This document shows, in pieces, positions 1 through 5,787 of a DNA stretch of 6,175 bases (positions are counted from its first letter, which is position 1; each line of letters begins with the position of its first letter). The translations under genes were made by a program, and so were the position numbers. Where the stretch lies: positions 1 to 6,175 of the forward strand of contig JALSHN010000032.1 of assembly GCA_026982215.1 (NCBI GenBank), in the 5' to 3' direction. The stretch comes from Gammaproteobacteria bacterium. Lineage in GTDB: Bacteria > Pseudomonadota > Gammaproteobacteria > S012-40. The notes under the pieces are model-generated. The model ran no database searches. It had not been told where the DNA came from and worked only from the letters and a program-made list of their open reading frames with translations.

Positions 1-1
1 C

Positions 2-1213
2 GCCCTCAAAGTGGGGATGGTGGTCACCCTGGAAGGCTCGGTGAACCCCGACGGCACCGGGCAGGCGCTGGCGATCCGCTTCGCCGACGAAGTGGACGGC
101 GAGGTCCTGGCCAACAACGTCGCCGTAGACGGCACCTTGAGCATCATGGGCCAGACGGTGCACATCGACGGCGACACCGTGTTCGAATCCTCCGACCCCA
201 ACCAACTCACCCCGGCCGACATCCAGGTGGGCAACATCGTCGAGGTCTCCGGCTTCTCCTCCGGAGACGGCAACATCTACGCCACTCGCATCGAAGTGAA
301 AAAGGCCCAGCGAGACCCCGGCGACGAGCTCACCGTCAAGGGCGTGATCGCCAACCTCGACACCAGCGCCCAGACCTTCCAGATCGGCCAACAGACCATC
401 GACTACAGCAATGCCAACCTCGACGGCCTCACCGCCCCCCAAAACGATCTGTTCGTGGAAGTGAAAAGCATCGACGGTTTCGATGCCAACGGCGTGTTAC
501 TGGCCAGCGAGATCGAACTGGAAGACGACGGCGACAAACGCATGGAACTGCCCGAAGGCGAAGAACTGGAGATCGCCGGCGCCATCACCAAAATCGTCGA
601 TGCCGCCAAAGGGCTGGTGGAGATCAACGGCCAACCCGTCCAACTCGACGGTGCCGAACTGGAAGGCCTGGCCCTCGCCGACCTGGCCACCGGCCTCAAG
701 ATCAAAGTGGAAGGTCGGGTGAACGCCGAGGGCATCCTAGTGGCCGAAGAGGCCAAGTCCAAGCCCAAGGGCGAACTGGAGATGGCGGCACGGGTGGAGA
801 GCGTCGATCCCGCCGCCGGCACCGTCACCCTCACCGGCGGGGTCGAGGTTAAAATCACCAACGAGACCCTCAAACGCGACGACAGCGAAATGGGCGAGAA
901 ATATTTCGACATCAACGACATCGCCCAAAACGACTGGCTGGAAGTGAAACTCTACCAAGAGGCCGACGGCACCTGGGTGGCGCTGAAAATGGAGCGCGAC
1001 GACGCCGCTGCCGACGAACCCATGAAGATCGAGGGCTCAGTCCAGCTCGACCCCAGCACCAGCACCCAGGTACAGGTGGGGCCGCTGACCCTGGACCTCT
1101 CCGGCATGAGCTCCCCGGCCCCGACCATGAACGATGGTGACAAAGTGGAAATGACCGTCACCGTGGATGCTTCGGGTAATCTCATGGTCCAACAGATCGA
1201 AATGGACGACTGA
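2..1213 (+). CDS. DUF5666 repeat protein, 5'-truncated by the window edge
   Basis: The reading frame is open from the first complete codon (base 2) to TGA at 1211-1213, so the true start lies upstream. The visible ~400 residues are a string of beta-rich repeats of about 65-75 residues. Each repeat carries a 'G-x-V/I-V-E-V-S/x-G' strand, a D/N-G turn and a closing 'a-x-x-I-E-V/L' strand, which is typical of DUF5666. Counting from the GTG at base 11, repeats lie at about 30-99, 106-175, 186-250, 256-328 and 338-400. The first visible residues (VGMVVTL) match residues 76-82 of the downstream lipoprotein, so roughly 75 residues, probably including a signal peptide, are missing. Further matched stretches (for example VGNIVEVSGF against PGNVVEISGF) show the two are paralogues. 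It ends in a normal strand (VQQIEMDD) and lacks both the cysteines and the disordered tail of its paralogue. The molecular function of DUF5666 is unknown. Export is inferred from the paralogue. Confidence 0.85.
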   Translation, partial: ALKVGMVVTLEGSVNPDGTGQALAIRFADEVDGEVLANNVAVDGTLSIMGQTVHIDGDTVFESSDPNQLTPADIQVGNIVEVSGFSSGDGNIYATRIEVKKAQRDPGDELTVKGVIANLDTSAQTFQIGQQTIDYSNANLDGLTAPQNDLFVEVKSIDGFDANGVLLASEIELEDDGDKRMELPEGEELEIAGAITKIVDAAKGLVEINGQPVQLDGAELEGLALADLATGLKIKVEGRVNAEGILVAEEAKSKPKGELEMAARVESVDPAAGTVTLTGGVEVKITNETLKRDDSEMGEKYFDINDIAQNDWLEVKLYQEADGTWVALKMERDDAAADEPMKIEGSVQLDPSTSTQVQVGPLTLDLSGMSSPAPTMNDGDKVEMTVTVDASGNLMVQQIEMDD

Positions 1214-1220
1214 GCCCAAC

Positions 1221-1246
1221 GGGGGCGGCCTCGCCGCCCCCCTTTT
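1221..1246 (+). terminator. Intrinsic terminator after the first DUF5666 gene
   Basis: A perfect 9-bp GC stem (1221-1229 pairing with 1233-1241) closes a three-base CTC loop and is followed by one C and four T (1243-1246). It starts 7 nt after the stop codon of the first DUF5666 gene, so it is well placed to end that transcript. The T-tract is short, and the hairpin ends only 4 nt before the ATG of the DUF6502 gene, so it may also act as an attenuator or mask that start. Confidence 0.72.
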
Positions 1247-1250
1247 CACC

Positions 1251-2099
1251 ATGAGCCAAGACAGCCACAGCGCCCTGCAACACGCCGTCCTCAAGCTGCT
1301 CAAGCCGCTGGTGCGGCTGCTGCTGCGTCACGGCATCGCCCACAAGGCCTTCTGCGAACTGGCCAAGCGGGCCTACGTGGAAGTCGCCGCCCGCGACTTC
1401 CAGGTGGGCCGGCGCAAGATGAGCGACTCGCGCATCGCCACCCTCACCGGACTCACCCGCAAAGAGGTGGCCCGGATCCGCAACCTCCCCCCCAGCGACG
1501 ACGGCATCGACATCCAACGCTACCACCGGGCCGCCCGGGTGGTCTGGGGCTGGGTCCACGACCCCCGTTTCCAAGACGAACAAGGCCGCCCCCTCCCCCT
1601 GCCCCTGGAAGGCGAACCCAGCTTCACCAGCCTGGTCCGGGCCCACTCCGGCGACATCCCGGTGCGCGCCATCCTCGACGAACTCCTCGCCGTGGGGGTG
1701 GTGGTTCGAGAGGGCGAATTGCTGCGCCTCACCGCCCCGGCCTACATCCCCCGCGCCGGCGAGGCGGAAAAACTCCACATCCTCGGCACCGACGTCGCCG
1801 GCCTCATCGACACCATCGACCGCAACATCCACGGCGAGGCCAAACCGCCCCTGTTCCAACGCAAGGTCTACTACGACAACCTCCCGGAAGAATTCATCCC
1901 CATCCTGCGCGCCATCCTGGTCCGCGAAGGGCAGACCTTCCTCGAACGCCTCGACCGGGAAATGGCCGCCCACGACCGCGACGTCAACCCCGATGCCGGC
2001 GGCAGCGGCCGACGCGCCGCCGGCATCGGCCTCTATTATTTCGAAGACGAACCCCCGAACACGCCCGAAACGGGTGACAAAGGAGATCCCACGCCATGA
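1251..2099 (+). CDS. DUF6502 family protein, helix-turn-helix-like
   Basis: This 282-residue protein has no signal peptide or membrane segment and should be cytoplasmic. The N-terminal part (about 8-50) matches the DUF6502 pattern: an amphipathic leucine-rich helix with LKPLVRLLLRHGI, then FCELAKRAYVEVA. Residues 55-78 (RKMSDSRIATLTGLTRKEVARIRN) resemble a helix-turn-helix in which 'S-R-I-A-x-L-T-G-L-T-R-K-E-V' supplies the two helices. This suggests nucleic-acid binding, but DNA binding is an inference and no function is established for the family. Residues 90-160 resemble a second winged-helix-like region, and the C-terminus (244-282) is polar and probably disordered. The ATG at 1251 is chosen because the family homology starts just after it. 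The only other in-frame start, ATG 1167, would read through the end of the preceding gene. No Shine-Dalgarno sequence precedes 1251. Its stop overlaps the start of the lipoprotein gene (ATGA), so the two are probably translationally coupled. Confidence 0.85.
   Translation: MSQDSHSALQHAVLKLLKPLVRLLLRHGIAHKAFCELAKRAYVEVAARDFQVGRRKMSDSRIATLTGLTRKEVARIRNLPPSDDGIDIQRYHRAARVVWGWVHDPRFQDEQGRPLPLPLEGEPSFTSLVRAHSGDIPVRAILDELLAVGVVVREGELLRLTAPAYIPRAGEAEKLHILGTDVAGLIDTIDRNIHGEAKPPLFQRKVYYDNLPEEFIPILRAILVREGQTFLERLDREMAAHDRDVNPDAGGSGRRAAGIGLYYFEDEPPNTPETGDKGDPTP
2080..2085 (+). promoter_or_regulatory. Ribosome binding site of the DUF5666 lipoprotein gene
   Basis: AAGGAG lies 10 nt upstream of the ATG at 2096, inside the last codons of the DUF6502 gene. 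It fixes the lipoprotein start at 2096 and shows that this gene can recruit ribosomes itself as well as through the ATGA overlap. Confidence 0.75.
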
Positions 2100-3688
2100 G
2101 CTCCCGACTGCGCCTCATCGCCCTCACCCTGGCCGCCGCCATCGGCGCCTGCGCCTACACCGGCGGCGGCGAGACCGGCACCGGTGCCACCGGCACCGAA
2201 ATCACCACCACCGGCGTCATCACCGGCTTCGGCTCCATCTTCGTCGGCGGAGTGGAATATTTCACCGACGGCGCCACCATCCTGGTGGACGGTCAAGCGC
2301 TGGACGAAAGCCAACTCGCCGTCGGCATGGTAGTCACCTTGAGCGGCACCCTCGACGCCGACGGCACCACCGGCCGGGCCCGCGAAGTGGCCTACCGCAA
2401 GAACCTGCTGGGACCGGTGGAAAGCAACAGCCTCACCCCCGGCGCCACCAGCGGCACCCTCACCGTCCTCGGTCAGACCATCGAGACCGACCCCTACACC
2501 GTCTTCGAAGGCAACGCCCAGATCACTACCCTCGACCAGCTCACCCCCGGCAACGTGGTGGAGATCTCCGGCTTCGCCACCGCCACCGGCCTGCTCGCCG
2601 CCCGCATCGAACTCAAAGACAGCGCCCCCGAGACGATGGAACTGCGCGGGCGCATCCAAAACCTCGACCAAGCCAACGGCACCTTCCGAATCGGCGCCCT
2701 CACTATCCACTACCAAGGTGCAAGCCTGGAGGGCACCCTTGCCAATGGCACGGTGATCAAGGTCAGCGGCACCTTGCAAAACGGCATTCTGAACGCCCGT
2801 GAGATCGAAATCGAAGAGGCCCTCCCCGGCCAACCTGCTCCTCAGCCCGGGCGGGAAGTGGAACTGGAAGGCATCATCGTCATCGAGGGCGACACCGTCA
2901 CCCTCAACGGCCAAGCCATCAACCTCCCTGCCCACCTCCTCGCTCAACTACAAAACGGCGATCGAGTGGAAATTCGGGGCCGCTTCGACGCCCAGGGCCA
3001 ACTGCAAGTGGAAGAACTCGAGATCCGCCCCCGTCAGCAAGAAACCGCCGAGGTCCACGCCCGCATCGAAACCCTCGACGGCGACACACGCACCCTCACC
3101 GTCCTCGGCACCCGCTATCGCGTCACCGCCCTCACCCTCATGGACGACGGCCCCCGCTTCAGCCTCGACGACCTCGCCCCCGGTGACTGGGTGGAACTGC
3201 GGGTCTACGCCGACGGCGACGCCTGGGCCATCGCCCGGCTACAACGCGAAGACGACAGCGACTGGCAACTCCAAGGCACCGTACAGCTCATCGACGGTCA
3301 ACCCCACATCGCCGGCATCGCCATCACCACCAGCGACCCCCTCAACGACGGCCAGCGGGTGGCATGCACCAGCACCGACGGAATCAATTGGAGCTGCCAG
3401 AACGAGGACAGCGACAACGGCAACAAACCCCACGGCGACAACAACGACTCAGGCGATGCCTCCAACAACCACGGTGCTCCGGATCAGCCCGATGGCCTCG
3501 GGGAAGAGACCGGTCCTGACGAATCGCGGGGCGAAGGTGGCGGGGAAACTGGCCAAGCCAGCCCCGACCCCGACGACCATGCCCCGGAAGGCGCGGGGGC
3601 ACCGCCGTCGGATCCGGGCGCTGGGCCTGGTGGGGAAAACACCGCGGATGAACCTCCCGAGCCCCCCAACCACGACCACACCCCCTGA
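2096..3688 (+). CDS. DUF5666 repeat lipoprotein with acidic disordered tail
   Basis: This is a 530-residue exported protein. Residues 1-19 form a lipoprotein signal: SRLR, a hydrophobic stretch, then the lipobox IGA-C with the lipidated Cys at 19. A Gly/Thr-rich linker (20-40) follows. Degenerate DUF5666 repeats come next at about 41-108, 115-175, 182-240, 253-311 and 318-385, with a shortened one at 389-424. Recurring elements are 'VGMVVTLSG', 'PGNVVEISGF', 'NGTVIKVSG', 'NGDRVEIRG' and 'PGDWVELRV', each ahead of a hairpin and a closing strand. The final repeat breaks off into a short segment with Cys424 and Cys434, a possible disulfide outside the cytoplasm. Residues 437-530 are rich in D, N, G, P and E and look disordered, and codon choice relaxes in this tail. 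It is a paralogue of the truncated first gene and is coupled to DUF6502. Cell-envelope location is well supported. A binding or structural role is only a guess. Confidence 0.9.
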   Translation: MSSRLRLIALTLAAAIGACAYTGGGETGTGATGTEITTTGVITGFGSIFVGGVEYFTDGATILVDGQALDESQLAVGMVVTLSGTLDADGTTGRAREVAYRKNLLGPVESNSLTPGATSGTLTVLGQTIETDPYTVFEGNAQITTLDQLTPGNVVEISGFATATGLLAARIELKDSAPETMELRGRIQNLDQANGTFRIGALTIHYQGASLEGTLANGTVIKVSGTLQNGILNAREIEIEEALPGQPAPQPGREVELEGIIVIEGDTVTLNGQAINLPAHLLAQLQNGDRVEIRGRFDAQGQLQVEELEIRPRQQETAEVHARIETLDGDTRTLTVLGTRYRVTALTLMDDGPRFSLDDLAPGDWVELRVYADGDAWAIARLQREDDSDWQLQGTVQLIDGQPHIAGIAITTSDPLNDGQRVACTSTDGINWSCQNEDSDNGNKPHGDNNDSGDASNNHGAPDQPDGLGEETGPDESRGEGGGETGQASPDPDDHAPEGAGAPPSDPGAGPGGENTADEPPEPPNHDHTP

Positions 3689-3695
3689 CCACCGA

Positions 3696-4385
3696 TCAGA
3701 GGCAGTATTCACCTATCCAATGCCCCACCACCGAGGCCACCTCCGCCCACACCGCCCGCTCGTCCCGGCCGGCCCGCTTGGGCACCTTGAAAGAGTGATC
3801 CCCCTCAGCGACCACATGCAGACTCACCGGCGCCGACAACTCCCCCAGGATCACCTGCAACAGGCCCAGATCGCACAAACGATCTCGCTCCCCCTGAACG
3901 AACAACAAGGGTTGCCGCAGGACCCGCAACGGTGCATCCCGCAGGCGTTCGGTCCGCCCAGGAGGATGGAGGGGATAACCGAGAAACACCAGACCGTCAC
4001 AAGGCGCCCCCGCCGCCGCCACTTGGGCGGCGATCCGGCCTCCCATGCTCTTGCCCCCCAGAATCAGGCGCGCCGGGGTCTCATCACGCACCGCCGCCAA
4101 CACCGCCCGCCAAGTGGCCTCCAACACCGGCGCCCGATCCGGCGCCCGCCGCCCCGCCTCCTGATAGGGAAAATTGAAACTCACCACCAAAAAACCCTGC
4201 GCCGCCAACGCCCGCTGCATGAAACGCAGGAAAGGATGATCCATCGGCGCCCCTGCCCCCGGCGCCAACACCACCGCCGTCCCGCGTTGCCAACCCACCG
4301 GCCTCGCCCAACGACTGGACACCCGACGCAGATCGTCCACCACCACCGCCCGTTCCACCATCCCCCCGTCCCAAGACCCGACCAT
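3696..4385 (-). CDS. Alpha/beta-hydrolase, KANL3/Tex30-like (COG3571-type)
   Basis: This 229-residue protein, a normal length for small bacterial members of this family, is probably a cytoplasmic serine hydrolase of unknown substrate. The alpha/beta-hydrolase elements appear in order: the strand and oxyanion loop VVLAPGAGAPMDHPF (38-52), the family-typical VVSFNFPYQEAGRRAPD (67-83), the nucleophile elbow GGKSMGGR (110-117) with Ser113, the strand GLVFLGYPLHPPG (131-143), the acid-bearing FVQGERDRLC (162-171) with Asp168, and GDHSFKVP (195-202) with His197. The triad is complete. The KSMGGR elbow and 'FNFPY' are what point to the KANL3/Tex30-like group rather than to dienelactone hydrolases. 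The start at 4385 is supported by a GGGGGGAG ribosome binding site 5 nt upstream; Met9 is an alternative. It converges on the DUF5666 lipoprotein gene and diverges from the signalling operon, so it is probably its own transcription unit. Confidence 0.9.
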   Translation of the reverse strand: MVGSWDGGMVERAVVVDDLRRVSSRWARPVGWQRGTAVVLAPGAGAPMDHPFLRFMQRALAAQGFLVVSFNFPYQEAGRRAPDRAPVLEATWRAVLAAVRDETPARLILGGKSMGGRIAAQVAAAGAPCDGLVFLGYPLHPPGRTERLRDAPLRVLRQPLLFVQGERDRLCDLGLLQVILGELSAPVSLHVVAEGDHSFKVPKRAGRDERAVWAEVASVVGHWIGEYCL

Positions 4386-4444
4386 CTAAACTCCCCCCGC
4401 TCACTGCCGACAATGAACCCGCACCCATTCTAGAGCACACGACC
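4386..4444. promoter_or_regulatory. Divergent intergenic spacer between hydrolase and signalling operon
   Basis: This 59-bp spacer must hold the 5' signals of two genes that point away from each other. I see the hydrolase ribosome binding site at its left end and a weak GAG (4433-4435) 9 nt before the ATG of the receiver gene. ATTCTA at 4427-4432 reads TAGAAT on the minus strand and is -10-like, but no -35 match lies at proper spacing. The promoters therefore cannot be placed with confidence. Confidence 0.35.
4391..4398 (-). promoter_or_regulatory. Ribosome binding site of the alpha/beta-hydrolase gene
   Basis: Read on the minus strand this is GGGGGGAG, ending 5 nt before the ATG at 4385. 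It supports that start over Met9. Confidence 0.55.
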
Positions 4445-4834
4445 ATGCCCCCATTGCAACGCATCCTCTACGTCGACGACGAACCCGAACTGGGCGCCAT
4501 TGCCCAACTGGCCCTGGAACAAATCGGCGGCTACCGCGTCACCCTGTGCCAAAACGGCACCGAGGCCCTTGCCGCCGTGGCTACAGAGCAACCGCAACTG
4601 GCCCTGCTCGACGTCCTCATGCCCGACATGGACGGCCCGCAACTGCTGGCCGAGCTCCGCGCCACCCCACAAGGAGCAGAGCTGCCGGTCATCTTCCTCA
4701 CCGGCCGCGCCGACGACCAGGCCCGCCGCCAATACCAAACCCTCGGCGCCCTGGGCACCATCGCCAAACCCTTCGACCCGATGCAACTGGCGCAACAAGT
4801 CCAAACCCTCTGGGAACGACGAGGCCCCGCCTGA
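4445..4834 (+). CDS. Stand-alone response regulator receiver (CheY-like)
   Basis: This 129-residue protein is a single receiver domain with no output domain. The phosphorylation machinery is complete: acidic pair Asp11-Asp12 in ILYVDDEPE (7-15), phospho-acceptor Asp56 in LALLDVLMPDMDG (52-64), Thr86 in VIFLTGRAD (82-90) and Lys108 in IAKPFDP (106-112). It probably takes phosphate from a histidine kinase or an Hpt domain and either acts by protein contact or serves as a phosphate sink. The final helix runs directly to the stop. Its TGA shares a base with the ATG of the Hpt-domain gene (TGATG), so the two are translationally coupled and likely partners in one phosphorelay. No kinase is encoded in the window. 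The ATG at 4445 has only a weak ribosome binding site, but the next in-frame ATG would remove the first strand and the acidic pair. Confidence 0.93.
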   Translation: MPPLQRILYVDDEPELGAIAQLALEQIGGYRVTLCQNGTEALAAVATEQPQLALLDVLMPDMDGPQLLAELRATPQGAELPVIFLTGRADDQARRQYQTLGALGTIAKPFDPMQLAQQVQTLWERRGPA

Positions 4835-5574
4835 TGGCCAACCCACTAGAAACGCTCCTCGACCAATTGCGGGCGCAATTCCTCGATGGCCTGGAAGAAC
4901 GCCTGCAACGCCTGGAACACCTCACCCTGGGCCTCGAGCAACCGCAAAAACACCAAGAACGCTTCCAGGCCCTCTACCGCGAAGTCCACAGCCTCAAGGG
5001 CCTGGGCGGCACCCACGGCCTGCCACTGCTCAGCGCCGCCTGCCACGCCCTGGAAAACCGCCTGGAACACCTGGCCGACGACGGCGCCGACCGCGGTACC
5101 ATCGACCAGATCCTCGCCTACCTCGACCTGCTGCGCGACATCGGTCGTCATGCCCGCGAAGGCCGGGACGACACCCCCCTGCGCACCCGGCTGGAAACGC
5201 TGGAAGACAACGCCCCCCACGCCCTGCTGGTGGAACCCTCCCCCACCCTAGCCCTGCTCATGGAAAAACTGGCCCGCAACCACGGCCTGCGTGTCACCCG
5301 CCTCAGCGACGGCCTCGAGGCCCTGGGCCGGCTGCTACACCAACCCTTCCACCTGCTCCTCTGCGCCCGCCACCTGGGCAACCTCGATGCCCCTGCGCTG
5401 CTGGCCGCCCTGCGGCTGCAAGAAGGCCCCAACCAACGCATCCCCACCGTCCTCATCAGCGCCGACGGTGAACTCGAGGCCGATGCCCCCCAACCCGACC
5501 GTCTGATCATCCGCCGCAGCGACTTCCTGCTGCAACTGGACCAGGCCATCCAGGCGCTGCTTCCGGCGCCATGA
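4834..5574 (+). CDS. Hpt-domain protein with degenerate receiver-like C-terminus
   Basis: This 246-residue cytoplasmic protein has two domains. Residues 1-110 form an Hpt helical bundle: helix A (5-35), then FQALYREVHSLKGLGGTHG (44-62) with the phosphorylatable His52 and the classic HSLKG context, then LSAACHALENRLEHL (66-80). Residues 129-246 have the size and strand order of a receiver (HALLVEPSPTLALLMEKLARN at 129-149, GLRVTRLSDGLEAL at 151-164, FHLLLCARHLGNLDAPALL at 172-190, IPTVLISADGE at 203-213, RLIIRRSDF at 223-231). The phospho-acceptor aspartate position is Cys177, the acidic pair is reduced to Glu134-Pro135, and the catalytic Lys is replaced in RR (227-228). The second domain therefore cannot accept phosphate in the normal way and is read as a pseudo-receiver, probably for protein contact. 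The gene is coupled by TGATG to the CheY-like gene, with GAGG 9 nt before its ATG. The Hpt call is firm; the pseudo-receiver call is by pattern only. Confidence 0.87.
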   Translation: MANPLETLLDQLRAQFLDGLEERLQRLEHLTLGLEQPQKHQERFQALYREVHSLKGLGGTHGLPLLSAACHALENRLEHLADDGADRGTIDQILAYLDLLRDIGRHAREGRDDTPLRTRLETLEDNAPHALLVEPSPTLALLMEKLARNHGLRVTRLSDGLEALGRLLHQPFHLLLCARHLGNLDAPALLAALRLQEGPNQRIPTVLISADGELEADAPQPDRLIIRRSDFLLQLDQAIQALLPAP

Positions 5575-5584
5575 AGACCGCCCC

Positions 5585-5614
5585 CTGGCATCCAATCCCA
5601 AGGCGAGCTATCAT
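5585..5614 (+). promoter_or_regulatory. Possible promoter of the bTHX gene
   Basis: CTGGCA (5585-5590) and TATCAT (5609-5614) match four and five of six bases of the sigma-70 -35 and -10 consensus, with an 18-bp spacer. A T-run follows the -10, and the site is 37 nt upstream of the bTHX ATG in the only AT-richer patch of the gap. It is a plausible but unproven promoter. Confidence 0.35.
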
Positions 5615-5640
5615 TTTTCGCCCCTGATTCATGCACTTGG

Positions 5641-5646
5641 AGGGAG
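5641..5646 (+). promoter_or_regulatory. Ribosome binding site of the bTHX gene
   Basis: AGGGAG, within the longer purine run GGAGGGAGAA at 5639-5648, ends 5 nt before the ATG at 5652. It is one of the strongest ribosome binding sites in the window and supports real translation of this very short gene. Confidence 0.7.
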
Positions 5647-5651
5647 AACCC

Positions 5652-5756
5652 ATGGGCAAAGGCGACCGTCGCACCCGCCGCGGCAAGATCTGGCGAGGGA
5701 CCTACGGCAAGACCCGCCCCCATCGCCCCAAGAAAAAGGACCAGGGCGGGGAATGA
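5652..5756 (+). CDS. 30S ribosomal protein bTHX (Thx)
   Basis: This gene encodes a 34-residue, strongly basic peptide. It begins MGKGDRRTRRGKIWRGTYGK (1-20), the hallmark of bTHX: MGKGD-x-x-T-R-R-G-K-I-x-x-G-x-Y-G-K is nearly invariant in the family. After the core comes a basic, proline-containing extension (TRPHRPKKK, 21-29) and a short acidic/glycine end. In Thermus the protein sits in the head of the small ribosomal subunit and stabilises 16S rRNA packing; plastids have a homologue, and E. coli lacks a canonical copy. The ATG at 5652 follows a good ribosome binding site. The gene stands alone 77 nt after the Hpt gene and may have its own promoter. Its stop codon lies in the loop of a GC hairpin. 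Such a short gene is easily missed by annotation, but the motif match makes the call firm. Confidence 0.93.
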   Translation: MGKGDRRTRRGKIWRGTYGKTRPHRPKKKDQGGE

Positions 5757-5765
5757 CCCCCGCCC
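5744..5765 (+). terminator. GC hairpin over the bTHX stop codon, possible terminator
   Basis: GGGCGGGG (5744-5751) pairs with CCCCGCCC (5758-5765) as a perfect 8-bp stem around a six-base loop that contains the TGA stop. It sits where a terminator for bTHX would be expected, facing a convergent gene. No U-tract follows, so it could instead be a transcript-stabilising 3' stem. Confidence 0.35.
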
Positions 5766-5787
5766 ATCCTAGAAAGTCAGCCCTCAC

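Noticed and set aside
1182..1973. Minus-strand open frame (263 codons) opposite the DUF6502 gene
   Set aside because: Low-complexity G/V/A/E-rich translation with no motif; it mirrors the well-supported DUF6502 gene.
2177..2188. 12-base perfect palindrome GGCACCGGTGCC, a possible operator
   Set aside because: It lies inside the Thr/Gly linker codons of the lipoprotein, where ACC/GGC repeats produce such palindromes by chance. It is downstream of the start codon, and no second copy was seen.
1993..2802. Plus-strand frame with an Arg/His/Pro-rich translation
   Set aside because: Out-of-frame reading of GC-rich ACC/GGC codons in the DUF6502 and DUF5666 genes; no plausible protein.
2036..2947. 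Long minus-strand open frame (303 codons) opposite the lipoprotein gene
   Set aside because: It is rich in Gly, Ala and Val with no family resemblance. It is antisense to a lipoprotein gene with a signal peptide, ribosome binding site and repeats. High GC makes such frames common.
3542..3565. Hairpin CTGGC-CAA-GCCAG flanked by GGGG/CCCC
   Set aside because: It sits within the coding sequence of the lipoprotein tail, has an unpaired AAA on one side and no T-run, so there is no reason to call it a terminator.
2799..4433. Plus-strand open frame (544 codons) spanning the lipoprotein end and the hydrolase gene
   Set aside because: The translation is dominated by S, P, T, then R, H and P, and it runs across two real genes of opposite direction. 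It is a composition artefact.
4427..4459. Minus-strand promoter TAGAAT with TTGCAA for the hydrolase gene
   Set aside because: The spacer would be 21 bp, too long for a usual sigma-70 promoter, and the -35 match is weak.
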